NCBI RefSeq assembly: GCF_004331455.1
Contig: NZ_SJJR01000030.1
Location: forward strand, 1 to 50,436
Reading direction: 5' to 3'
DNA: 50,436 bases
DNA from: Micromonospora zingiberis
Lineage (GTDB): Bacteria; Actinomycetota; Actinomycetes; Mycobacteriales; Micromonosporaceae
This document shows, piece by piece, positions 43,164 through 50,436 of this stretch (position 1 is its first letter; each line of letters opens with the position of its first letter). The translations under genes were made by a program, and so were the position numbers. The notes below the pieces were generated by a model that worked only from the letters and a program-made list of their open reading frames with translations, was not told where the DNA came from and made no database searches.

Positions 43164-43673
43164 GTGGGCGTACCGGACTACATCCTGCGGATGCGTAAGC
43201 ACGTCGGACATGACCTGCTCTGGCTGCCGAGCGTCAGCGCGGTCGTCCGCAACGACGCGGGCGAACTGTTGCTGGGCCAGCGCGCCGACGACGGCCGGTG
43301 GGCGGTGGTGAGCGGCTTCGTGGAGCCGGGCGAGCAGCCGGCCACCGCGGTGGTCCGCGAGGTGCTGGAGGAGACCGGCCTGGAGGTCGAGCCGTTACGG
43401 CTCAGCAGCGCGGTCTCGCACCCGCACCGCTACCCGAACGGGGACCAGTGCGAGTACCTCAACCTCGGTTTCCACTGCCGGTTGCTCGGCGGCGAGGCAC
43501 GGGTCAACGACGACGAGTCGCTGGCCGTGGCCTGGTTCCCGCCGGGCCGGTTGCCCGAGTTGGACGAGCACTCCCGGCTGGTGATCCGGCACGCCCTCGG
43601 CGCGGAGCACTCGGCGTTCTTCCTGCCCCCCGGCACGCTGTGGGGCGAGCCCGGCGAACTTGAGCATGGATGA
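43164..43673 (+). CDS. Nudix hydrolase
   Basis: 169 residues with a complete Nudix box: GFVEPGEQPATAVVREVLEE then TGLEV (GX5EX7REUXEEXGU), about residues 51-75. It hydrolyses a nucleoside diphosphate-X compound; substrate unknown. N-terminal HVGHDLLWLPSVSAVV and C-terminal FFLPPGTLWGEP are usual in the actinobacterial group. Its last 8 bases overlap the nucleotidyltransferase gene, so the pair is an operon. Confidence 0.92.
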   Translation: MGVPDYILRMRKHVGHDLLWLPSVSAVVRNDAGELLLGQRADDGRWAVVSGFVEPGEQPATAVVREVLEETGLEVEPLRLSSAVSHPHRYPNGDQCEYLNLGFHCRLLGGEARVNDDESLAVAWFPPGRLPELDEHSRLVIRHALGAEHSAFFLPPGTLWGEPGELEHG

Positions 43674-44481
43674 GCCACTCCGGCGGTACCTGACCGAGTT
43701 GGTCGCGGTCTGCGCTGACCTGCTCGGTGCCGGGCTCCACGGTTCGTACGCGGCCGGGTCGGTGGGCCTGGGCGCCTACCAGCCGGGCCGCAGCGACGTC
43801 GACGTGGCGCTGGTCTGCGCCGACCGGCTGGACCGGGCGGTCGCGGGCGAACTGGTGGCGCGGCTGCGCCACGAGGCGCTGCCGTGCCCGGCACGGGGCC
43901 TGGAGTTGGTCGTGTACCGGCGGGAGGTGGCCCGCTCCGGCACCCCCGAGCCGGGGTTCGAGGTCGAGTTGAACACCGGCGCCGGGATGGACTTCCGGGC
44001 CTCGTACGGGCCGGCCGACCGGCCCGCCGCCGACGGCCTGTTCTGGTACGCCCTGGACCGCAGCATCCTGCACCAGAGCGGGCGGACCCTGTCCGGCCCG
44101 CCCGCCGCCGAAGCCTTCGCCGACCTGGCCCCCGACGACCTGCGCCGGCTGATCGGGGAGGCGTTGCGCTGGTGGCTGGCGCTACCCGTACCGCCCGGCG
44201 AGGTACCGGCCCCCGGCGCCGAGGACGCCGTCCTCGGCGCCTGCCGGTCCTGGGTACGGCTGCGACACGGGGTGTGGCTGCCCAAGGTGGCCGCCGGCCG
44301 CCGGCTGCTGGCCGACGCCGGGCCGCTGGTCGACGCCACCAGCACCGACCTGGTCGAACGGTCGATCGCCGCCCGCACCGGTGGCACCCCGCCGACCGGC
44401 CCATCGGCCCGCGAGTTCCAGCGCCGGGTCCTCGCCGCCCTCGGCGACCCGGTACCCCCGGCCGCGCACCGCCCCGCCTGA
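43666..44481 (+). CDS. Aminoglycoside-adenylyltransferase-like nucleotidyltransferase
   Basis: 271 residues from ATG 43666. The pol-beta-type active site is HGSYAAGSVGLGAYQPGRSD then VDVAL (about residues 24-48), with the aspartate pair D-V-D. A helical C-terminal domain of the ANT(3'')/ANT(9) kind follows (contains ARTGGTPP and a DUF4111-like region). It may adenylate an antibiotic or another small alcohol. Resistance is not proven. It overlaps the Nudix gene. Confidence 0.85.
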   Translation: MDEPLRRYLTELVAVCADLLGAGLHGSYAAGSVGLGAYQPGRSDVDVALVCADRLDRAVAGELVARLRHEALPCPARGLELVVYRREVARSGTPEPGFEVELNTGAGMDFRASYGPADRPAADGLFWYALDRSILHQSGRTLSGPPAAEAFADLAPDDLRRLIGEALRWWLALPVPPGEVPAPGAEDAVLGACRSWVRLRHGVWLPKVAAGRRLLADAGPLVDATSTDLVERSIAARTGGTPPTGPSAREFQRRVLAALGDPVPPAAHRPA

Positions 44482-44502
44482 CCCGGATCGGCGCTCGACC
44501 CG

Positions 44503-44519
44503 CCGCCCGGCGCGGGCGG
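44503..44519. terminator. Short hairpin between convergent genes
   Basis: CCGCCC, loop GGCGC, GGGCGG, flanked by the direct repeat ACCCGGATCGG at both sides. A weak terminator candidate. Confidence 0.4.
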
Positions 44520-44542
44520 TGCCGACCCGGATCGGGTGTGCC

Positions 44543-45409
44543 TCAGGCGGAGACCGGTTCCACCGGGATCCACAGTTCGGCCTCGGCGTGGGCGCCGTCG
44601 GCGGAGAGCCGGGTACGGGAGATCTCCGGCCCGGGGCGGGAACGGTACGGGTTGGACGGGAACCACTGGGTGAACACGTCCCGCCACAGGTGTTGCACGG
44701 CCGCCGGGAACTCCCCGGACACCTCGAACACCGCCCAGTCGCCCGCCGGCACCGGCAGCACGTCCAGATCCGCCGGCACCTCGGCGCCGGTGACCACGCC
44801 GTACCAGTAATCCAGTTCGGTGCCCTCCTCGCGGTTGCCGGCCAGCCCGTCGCTGACGTTGACGATCCCCGCCGGTTCCTGGTCGGACAACGCCTCGATC
44901 CGCTCCCGGGTCGCCGGCTCGATGCTCCGGACGAAGGCGACGATCGCCGGGTTCATCCCCTCGTGCACCAGCGGTACCCGGGCCTTGCGCCCGACCAGCG
45001 AGAACGGGTCCTTGCGTACGATGCGGTATCGCATGCTGCTGCTCCCTTCGACGATGAGTCGGAAGGACATCCGGGGCTGGGCGTGCAGCGGCGCCTTCGT
45101 ACGCCGAGCCTCGCCCGGACCGACGCCGTGCACGGCCCTGAACGCCCGGGCGAACGCCTCAGCCGAGCCGTACCCCCAGCGGACCGCGATGTCGAGCAGC
45201 GTGCGCTCCCCCGCGACCACCTCCGCCGCCGCCATGGTGAGCCGTCGGCGGCGCACGTACTCGGACAGCGGAATGCCGGCCAGCGCGGAGAACAGCCGCC
45301 GGAAGTGGTACTCCGACGTGACCGCTATCCGGGCCAGTTCGGCGATCTCGACCGGCCGGTCGAGGTGCCGCTCAAGGTGCTCCATCGCCTGGTTGAGCCG
45401 CTCCAGCAC
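44543..45409 (-). CDS. AraC-family regulator with GyrI-like effector-binding domain
   Basis: 288 residues from GTG 45409 (GGGAGG upstream). The N-terminal double helix-turn-helix of AraC is clear: LERHLDRPVEIAELARIAVT, HFRRLFSALAGIPLSEYVRR and ERTLLDIAVRWGYGSAEAFARAF (given in parts). The C-terminal 160 residues are a GyrI-like/AraC effector-binding domain (from MRYRIVRKDPFSLVGRK to ELWIPVE). It resembles Rob/SoxS-type drug- or stress-sensing regulators. Target genes are unknown. Confidence 0.9.
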   Translation of the reverse strand: MLERLNQAMEHLERHLDRPVEIAELARIAVTSEYHFRRLFSALAGIPLSEYVRRRRLTMAAAEVVAGERTLLDIAVRWGYGSAEAFARAFRAVHGVGPGEARRTKAPLHAQPRMSFRLIVEGSSSMRYRIVRKDPFSLVGRKARVPLVHEGMNPAIVAFVRSIEPATRERIEALSDQEPAGIVNVSDGLAGNREEGTELDYWYGVVTGAEVPADLDVLPVPAGDWAVFEVSGEFPAAVQHLWRDVFTQWFPSNPYRSRPGPEISRTRLSADGAHAEAELWIPVEPVSA

Positions 45410-45783
45410 CGGGTCTCCCTCCCTTGTGTGGTCCAAGCTATGGCCGCACCGGGCCGGTCGACCCGACATGCTGTGCCCGGTCGGGTCGGGTGCGTACCCC
45501 GGGTTACCTCCGTACTCTCGGAAACCGCCCGCCAGTGCCAGATTTCCCAGCTCACAGGTGGAGTAGGTAGCAGCGAAGTGAACCACCAGACATCCACCGC
45601 AGCGACGATCTCCATCAGCCCGGCGGTCACCTAGCGTGGCCCGCTCAGTCTGTTCGCGCTGCTCGGGGTGCAGATGAGACGGAACGTGTGCCACCCTCGT
45701 GCGAGATTTCTTCGTCGGGACCGAATCTCCCGGAAGACCATGCGCTGGCGTGGGTAGCCGCGCCAGTCAGACCTGGAGGCACC
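45410..45783. other. Intergenic region between araC-like and Roadblock genes
   Basis: 374 bases between divergent starts. It holds CCCGAC/GTCGGG inverted arms near 45465-45490 and a TAGCGT -10-like box (about 45632-45637) for the plus strand. I see no coding sequence in it. Confidence 0.5.
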
Positions 45784-46155
45784 GTGGCCAACCTCGACTC
45801 CGCACTCAAGGACGCCATGACCATCGACGGCGCGATCGGCGTCGCGCTCGTCGACTACACCAGCGGGATGACGCTCGGCGTGGCCGGTGGAACCCCCGAG
45901 ATCGACCTGACCGTCGCGGCGGCCGGCAACACCGACGTGGTACGCGCCAAGATGCGCACCATCGAGATGTTGAAGCTCAACGACGACATCGAGGACATGC
46001 TCATCACCCTCGGCGGCCAGTACCACATCATCCGGCCGCTCACCGGCTCCAACGGCAAGGGCCTCTTCCTCTACCTGATGCTCAGCAAGTCCCGCTCCAA
46101 CCTGGCGCTCGCCCGGCACCAGCTGCGCGCCATCGAGGAGCAGTTGGAACTGTGA
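45784..46155 (+). CDS. Roadblock/LC7-domain protein
   Basis: 123 residues from GTG 45784 (GGAGG 4 bases upstream). One Roadblock/LC7 domain (MglB-like): DAMTIDGAIGVALVDYTSGM, TLGVAGG, a helix KMRTIEMLKLNDD and a strand LGGQYHIIRPL. Such proteins bind small Ras-like GTPases as regulators. No GTPase, kinase or DUF742 partner of the usual actinobacterial cluster is here. It overlaps the next gene by 4 bases. Confidence 0.88.
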   Translation: MANLDSALKDAMTIDGAIGVALVDYTSGMTLGVAGGTPEIDLTVAAAGNTDVVRAKMRTIEMLKLNDDIEDMLITLGGQYHIIRPLTGSNGKGLFLYLMLSKSRSNLALARHQLRAIEEQLEL

Positions 46156-46622
46156 ACAACCGCGACACGTTCCTGCCCCGCCGTACCGCCCGGCAGCCCG
46201 CCGCCCCGCCACCGCCCAGGCTCCCACCGTCACTGGCCGGCAACCCGTCACTGCCGTACCCGGCGATCGGGACCGAGATGGCCGAGCTGCGCCTACAGAT
46301 CCCCGGCGTGCAGGGAAGTGTCCTTGGCGGCGTGGACGGACTACGCATCACCCACGACGTACCGGTCCAACTGGACCCGGACGACCTGGCCGCGATGGCG
46401 GCGGCAACCTTCGGCCTGGGCCGCCAGGTCAGCCTCCGTCTCGGCCAGGGCGACTTCCGCCAGTCCACCGTCCGCAACCACGGCGGCTACTTCGCCGTGT
46501 ACGCGGTCGGCCCGCAGGCCCTGCTCTCCGTGGTCGGCACCGACGCCATCAACGTGGCCCGACTGCACCTGCACGCCCCACCGGTCGCGGAACGTCTGGC
46601 CACGCTCCTCGAACAGGTCTGA
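46152..46622 (+). CDS. Second Roadblock-like protein
   Basis: 156 residues from GTG 46152 (GTGA overlap). A Pro/Ala-rich N-terminal 40 residues leads to a Roadblock-like fold: IPGVQGSVLGGVDGLRITHD, helix DDLAAMAAATFGLGRQV and strands GGYFAVYAVGPQALLSVVG. It is divergent in sequence from the first protein but of the same topology, so the two may form a heterodimer. Assignment is by fold pattern, not identity. Confidence 0.75.
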   Translation: MNNRDTFLPRRTARQPAAPPPPRLPPSLAGNPSLPYPAIGTEMAELRLQIPGVQGSVLGGVDGLRITHDVPVQLDPDDLAAMAAATFGLGRQVSLRLGQGDFRQSTVRNHGGYFAVYAVGPQALLSVVGTDAINVARLHLHAPPVAERLATLLEQV

Positions 46623-46650
46623 CCCCGACACCGCTGCGGCGCCACAGACC

Positions 46651-46722
46651 GGGCGCACCGCCATCGCGTACGCCACGCGGCCCACCCGCGTGTTCCTCGC
46701 TGCCCGATGGCGGTGCGCCCGC
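46651..46722 (+). terminator. Long hairpin after the Roadblock operon
   Basis: Perfect 16-bp arms CGGGCGCACCGCCATC (46651-46666) and the complement (46707-46722) around a 40-base loop that has its own ACGCGG/CCGCGT stem. It lies 28 bases past the operon stop and at the boundary of the lower-GC segment. Confidence 0.65.
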
Positions 46723-47041
46723 CCTTTCCGGCCACTACCGGCATCAGCTCACCCCACCGGGCCGTAGCGCCACCGCCGACATGCCTCGGCAGGTGGGATC
46801 TGCTCGGCGATGGCTGCGGGCATCGGACCAGCAGCCTTGAACGCGGCTCTGAGCCGGTGGGCGACGGACGAGTCGACCTGTACGCCGACTTTCGCCCAAG
46901 GCCCATCGACCGGACAGTTCAGTTGGCGGTTGCCGTGATTGACGCTTTGTGTTCGCGCCCGCGAGCGCCGTGGCTGGCGCCTACTAGACTGTGGCGCTCG
47001 GGTACTGCTGTCAGCGCCTTCGATGATCAGGGGTGTATTAG
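46723..47041. other. Leader of the STAND module: promoter region, no gene seen
   Basis: About 320 bases with no convincing gene. TAGACT at 46985-46990 is a plausible -10 box. AGGGG at 47029-47033 is a ribosome site 8 bases before GTG 47042. Base composition falls within this stretch. Confidence 0.5.
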
Positions 47042-47428
47042 GTGGCAGGTCGTCAGGTTGCCTGGACCGCGGGGGTTGGGGTAACGCTAGCCGCGATCAA
47101 CAGCGCGGTGATCAACGAGCTTCACGGCGGCTGGAAGTGGTGGGTCGCCTGCAGCGTCCTGACGTTGGCCGGAGCGGTGCTGGCAGGGTGGCTGGCAGCG
47201 CGGCCGATGGACACGCAGCAACGGATTGGGCGGGGTGCGGTCGTCGCTGGCCGGGACATCGGTGGCCGGGTCCGCACTGATGGGTCCGCAGTTGCCTCGG
47301 TCCACGACCTGTCGCCCGCACTGGGGGTGAATCCCGGCGCGGTCGTCGCCGGACAAGACATCACCGAACAAGCGGACATCGACACCACGGGACAACAGCC
47401 CGGACGGACACCGAAATCGGGCGGCTAA
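47042..47428 (+). CDS. Small two-helix membrane protein, partner of the STAND NTPase
   Basis: 128 residues from GTG 47042. Two hydrophobic helices: VAWTAGVGVTLAAINSAVI (about residues 6-24) and WWVACSVLTLAGAVLAGWLA (about 33-52). The remaining 75 residues are a soluble tail with two copies of a short motif, GAVVAGRDIGG and GAVVAGQDITE. The next gene's N-terminus has the same motif (GAVAAGRDISG). Stop and next start are 2 bases apart. Inference: it anchors the NTPase at the membrane or forms its effector. No known family recognised. Confidence 0.8.
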   Translation: MAGRQVAWTAGVGVTLAAINSAVINELHGGWKWWVACSVLTLAGAVLAGWLAARPMDTQQRIGRGAVVAGRDIGGRVRTDGSAVASVHDLSPALGVNPGAVVAGQDITEQADIDTTGQQPGRTPKSGG

Positions 47429-47430
47429 TA

Positions 47431-50400
47431 ATGAGCCGATCGTGGCAGCTTGCCCCCGGTGCGGTAGCGGCCGGGCGAGATATTTCTGGCACCGTTAACA
47501 CTGGGCCGACCTACGTACAGGTCACGGCTGGCCGCTTCGATCAGGTTCATGACGCGGTCTTCGACCCAGCACCGCTGTTCGAACTCCTGGACCTTGCACG
47601 ATTTCAAGGCCGTAAAGAGTTGATCAGCCGTATTGACGAGCGAATCACCACGACCGACCGTGGGTATGTGGTCGTCCGCGGCGAAGCCGGGGTCGGTAAA
47701 AGCACACTGGCGGCGCATCTGGTCTGGACCCGTCCGTGCGCTTATCACTTCACTGGGCTGGATGGTGGCGCGCGTAACCCGGTCGAGGCACGTAAAAGCC
47801 TGGCAGCTCAACTGATCGGCGCTTGGCGGTTGGCTCAGCGCTTCACCCCCGGAGACGTCTTTCCAGCTGCAGCAGAGCGGCCGGACTGGCTCGCCAAGGT
47901 CATTCGAGCAGCGATAGCAGCTCGAAATGAGCAGCATCCGCCAGCGGAGCGCCGGCCGATAGTGCTGATCGTTGACGGCTTGGACGAGGCCGAACCAGAT
48001 CCACCAGGAATGGGCACCGGAATCCCACTCGGACTGCCCACCCCGGACGCCTTACCTTCGGGGGCCTACATCATCGCGACCAGCCGATACGGACTTCCCT
48101 TAGTGGCGCTGCGTGATCCACTCCGGGTTGGCTGGTCACAGATCGATGTGCAAGGCGCCGACAACTTGGCCGACATGGCCGCCTACCTCCGGGGAGCCAC
48201 ATCCGGCCCCAACTCAGATCCGGCCCTAGCTCGGACACTTAGCGATCACGGAGTCACCGCCGAGGCTTTCACCACGACGTTGCTAAACCGCTGCCAAGGC
48301 GTGTGGATCTACCTCCGCTACGTACTCGACGAAATCCGCGCCGGACTTCGCCCCCCAAACGATATCGCCTTCCTGCCAGACCGACTTCGCGGGTATTACG
48401 AACAGCATGTCCAAAGATGGTCCGAGCATCATGCCTGGGAACATATACACCTACCCGCCTTGGCCCTGCTCGCTGCACTCAGACGTCGCATCACCATCAA
48501 AGACCTCGCCGCCGCCTTGCAACAACCGGGCGTTACTGGCGAACTGACAAAGTGGCTAGACGGGCCAGCCCGTGCCTTCCTCGATGTCACTACCGGTGTG
48601 GGCGACGTGCGCCAGTACCAGGTCAGGCACCAGAGTCTTCGAGACCTCTTCATCGCCCCCGCCACCGCTGACGACCGTGAGCCCCTCGACGCCGGGCTGA
48701 CCGAACGGTTGCATGCCGCATGGATGGCAGCACATCGAGCGATCGCTATGTGGCTCATCCCATTCCAGAACAGTACTACTGGGCGGCGTGATTGGGCCGG
48801 CATGGATCACTACACTCGCCTGCAGTTGCCCAGCCACGCCGCCGCTGGCAAGGTTCTCGACGACCTCGTGACAGATCCCGGTTTCCTGCTCTCTTTTCCG
48901 CCCGGACAGGTCCTGTGGCATCGACACACCCTGACCCGCCGTCAGAACATCACCGCAGCCGCCGCTCTTGAGAGCGCCGCCACCAGTGATTGGTCCAACA
49001 GGACCGAATCTGAACGAGCATGGTGGCTACATATCTGGGCCCGAAAGACCCGGTCGACCCACCTTGCCGACAGGCTCACCTCTGGCGGCTATGAATGGCC
49101 TTGGCACGTGCATAGCGCGGTCTGGTCTGGCGCCACTGCCCGCATCCTTACCGGACACACTGGGGCAGTTCTCACGGTTACGGTGCTGCCTGGCCCAGAC
49201 GGGCAGTACCGCATTGTCTCCGGCAGCAATGACCGAACAGTACGGGTATGGGATCCCGACAGCGGTAGTCTGTTGGCCGAACTCACCGGACTCGGGGAAG
49301 GGCTGTCAGCGGTGGCCGCATTGCCTGGCCCAGACGGGCAGTACCGCATTGTCTCCGGCAACAACGACGGGACGGTGCGGATATGGGATGCCGATTCCGG
49401 CACCCTACTAGCCGCCATTGCCGCCCACACTAACGAGGTGTGCTCGGTAGTGGTGCTGCCCGGAAAGGACGGACGACACCGCATCGTCTCCGCTGGCGAC
49501 GAAACGATATGCGTATGGGACCCCGACAACGGCACTCAACTAGCCGAACTTACCGGCCACACCAGCGAAGTGACCGCTCTGGCAGTGCTGCCGAGCCCGG
49601 ACGGGCGACACCGCATTGTCTCCGCTGGGGACGAGACGGTACGGGTGTGGGACCCCGACAACGGCATCCCGTTGGCACGACTGACCGGTCACACAAGCTG
49701 GGTGTCGTCACTAGCGGTGCTACCCAACGCGGACGGGCGGCACCTCATCGTCTCGGCCGGCGACGGGACCGTACGGGTGTGGGACCCCGACCAAAAAACT
49801 CAGCTAAGCGTGCTCGGCGGGCATACCAGAGGGATTTCTGCGGTGGCGGTACTGCCCGGTCTGAACGGACGACACCGCATTGTCTCTACCGGCGACGAGA
49901 CGATACGGGTGTGGGACCCCGACAACGGAACCCAGCTGGCCGAGCTCACCGGCCACACCAACGAGGTGACCGCCCTGGCCGTCCTTCCCGGCCCGGAAGG
50001 TCAATACCGCATCGTCTCCGGCAGCAGCGACGAGACGGTACGCGTGTGGGACCCCGACAACGCCACTGAACTCGCCGAACTCACCGGCCATCCCAGCGAA
50101 GTGACCGCCCTAGCAGTGCTGCCTACCCCAGACGGCCGACACCACATCGTCTCCGGCAGCAGCGACGAGGCGGTACGGGTGTGGGACCCCGACAACGGAA
50201 TCCAGCTGGCCGAGCTCACCGGCCACACCAACGAGGTGACCGCCCTGGCCGTCCTTCCCGGCCCGGAAGGTCAATACCGCATCGTCTCCGGCAGCAGCGA
50301 CCGGACGGTACGCCTGTGGGACCCAGACAACGCCATAGAACTCACCGAACTCACCGGCCACACTGACGAAGTGACCGCCCTAGCAGTGCTGCCTACCCCA

Positions 50401-50436
50401 GACGGCCGACACCACATCGTGTCCGGCAGCAGCGAC
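47431..50436 (+). CDS. NLR-like STAND/NACHT NTPase with C-terminal WD40 propeller (partial, runs off the window)
   Basis: Open for 1002 codons to the window end, no stop. Residues 10-27 carry GAVAAGRDISGTV, shared with the upstream protein. The NTPase has Walker A GEAGVGKS (84-91, Lys90), Walker B IVLIVDGLDEAE (177-188) and IIATSR (214-219). A winged-helix region ends in RHQSLRDLF (about 399-407), a NACHT-type motif. Then come helical linker residues and, from about residue 571, at least ten WD40 blades of 44-45 residues (LTGHTxEVTALAVLP...VRVWDPDNG). STAND proteins of this plan oligomerise when a sensor domain meets a trigger; many in bacteria stop phage infection. Lower GC and TTA codons 208 and 224 suggest transfer. 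The trigger and effector are unknown. Confidence 0.9.
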   Translation, partial: MSRSWQLAPGAVAAGRDISGTVNTGPTYVQVTAGRFDQVHDAVFDPAPLFELLDLARFQGRKELISRIDERITTTDRGYVVVRGEAGVGKSTLAAHLVWTRPCAYHFTGLDGGARNPVEARKSLAAQLIGAWRLAQRFTPGDVFPAAAERPDWLAKVIRAAIAARNEQHPPAERRPIVLIVDGLDEAEPDPPGMGTGIPLGLPTPDALPSGAYIIATSRYGLPLVALRDPLRVGWSQIDVQGADNLADMAAYLRGATSGPNSDPALARTLSDHGVTAEAFTTTLLNRCQGVWIYLRYVLDEIRAGLRPPNDIAFLPDRLRGYYEQHVQRWSEHHAWEHIHLPALALLAALRRRITIKDLAAALQQPGVTGELTKWLDGPARAFLDVTTGVGDVRQYQVRHQSLRDLFIAPATADDREPLDAGLTERLHAAWMAAHRAIAMWLIPFQNSTTGRRDWAGMDHYTRLQLPSHAAAGKVLDDLVTDPGFLLSFPPGQVLWHRHTLTRRQNITAAAALESAATSDWSNRTESERAWWLHIWARKTRSTHLADRLTSGGYEWPWHVHSAVWSGATARILTGHTGAVLTVTVLPGPDGQYRIVSGSNDRTVRVWDPDSGSLLAELTGLGEGLSAVAALPGPDGQYRIVSGNNDGTVRIWDADSGTLLAAIAAHTNEVCSVVVLPGKDGRHRIVSAGDETICVWDPDNGTQLAELTGHTSEVTALAVLPSPDGRHRIVSAGDETVRVWDPDNGIPLARLTGHTSWVSSLAVLPNADGRHLIVSAGDGTVRVWDPDQKTQLSVLGGHTRGISAVAVLPGLNGRHRIVSTGDETIRVWDPDNGTQLAELTGHTNEVTALAVLPGPEGQYRIVSGSSDETVRVWDPDNATELAELTGHPSEVTALAVLPTPDGRHHIVSGSSDEAVRVWDPDNGIQLAELTGHTNEVTALAVLPGPEGQYRIVSGSSDRTVRLWDPDNAIELTELTGHTDEVTALAVLPTPDGRHHIVSGSSD
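49153..50436 (+). repeat. WD40 blade repeats; last four blades are a 270-bp tandem duplication
   Basis: Gly-His (or equivalent) codons of ten blades start at 49153, 49288, 49423, 49555, 49687, 49819, 49951, 50086, 50221 and 50356, so units are 132 or 135 bases. The two-blade unit 49921-50190 is repeated from 50191; over the 246 bases visible in both, 232 match. The array continues past the window. Confidence 0.9.

Noticed and set aside
46707..47084. Small open frame upstream of the STAND module
   Set aside because: No ribosome site, overlaps the hairpin arm and the partner gene's start, no recognisable features.
48303..50366. Short open frames inside the STAND gene on both strands
   Set aside because: They are shadows of the continuous 1002-codon NTPase frame, which has clear motifs.

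Overview
The window is very GC-rich, with strong G/C third-position codon use. Its gene order (lipB-lipA-DUF4191-RDD-glnA, then glnE, glnA2, nadE and panB) is that of a filamentous actinomycete. The family content, the frequent leaderless genes and the palindromic intergenic repeats suggest a Micromonospora-like member of the Micromonosporaceae. That placement is inference; no rRNA gene is present.

Layout. 1-605: the end of an unidentified gene, a terminator, a hairpin repeat and a 14-unit minisatellite. 606-9796: mostly accessory genes (SDR/TetR divergent pair with two operators, LtrA, secreted LVIVD-repeat protein facing a DUF305 protein, a Phd/VapC-type toxin-antitoxin pair, an epimerase, a secreted PHB-depolymerase-type esterase). 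10062-18769: core lipoate synthesis (lipB, lipA), two large multi-pass GT-C-like membrane proteins, DUF4191, RDD, and glutamine synthetase glnA with a GlnR-type box. 18966-25498: a PadR/membrane-protein pair, two adjacent MptB-like mannosyltransferase paralogues and another membrane protein. 25618-31108: glnE (adenylyltransferase acting on GlnA) overlapping a class I glutamine amidotransferase, then LD-carboxypeptidase and a small secreted protein. 31216-34257: a secreted GH13 alpha-amylase with starch-binding modules and a MalR-like operator. 34537-44481: DUF350, glnA2, nadE, panB, an F420-reductase-like protein, an RNB exonuclease, a histone-H1-like protein, a Nudix hydrolase and a nucleotidyltransferase. 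44543-46622: an AraC/GyrI regulator and a two-gene Roadblock operon.

From about 46985 to the right edge the composition drops (the 60 bases from 47581 are only half G+C, and TTA leucine codons appear). This looks like the start of a transferred island. It holds a small two-helix membrane protein and, two bases later, a large NLR-like STAND/NACHT NTPase whose C-terminal WD40 propeller runs off the window. Both proteins carry the same short 'GAVVAGRDI' motif, and the last four visible WD blades are two copies of a 270-bp two-blade unit, 232 of 246 positions identical. This is the most interesting system here: a probable membrane-anchored sensor/defence module.

Genes that work together: glnA (target), glnE (adenylylation), glnA2 and glutamine-using nadE form a nitrogen/glutamine theme. 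lipB and lipA make protein-bound lipoate. The MptB-like and other GT-C-like proteins probably build cell-envelope glycans. Many genes start 6-8 bases after a TANNNT-type -10 box, so they are probably transcribed as leaderless mRNAs. Four families of intergenic palindromes or repeats lie between genes, and two copies supply the stop codon of the neighbouring gene.
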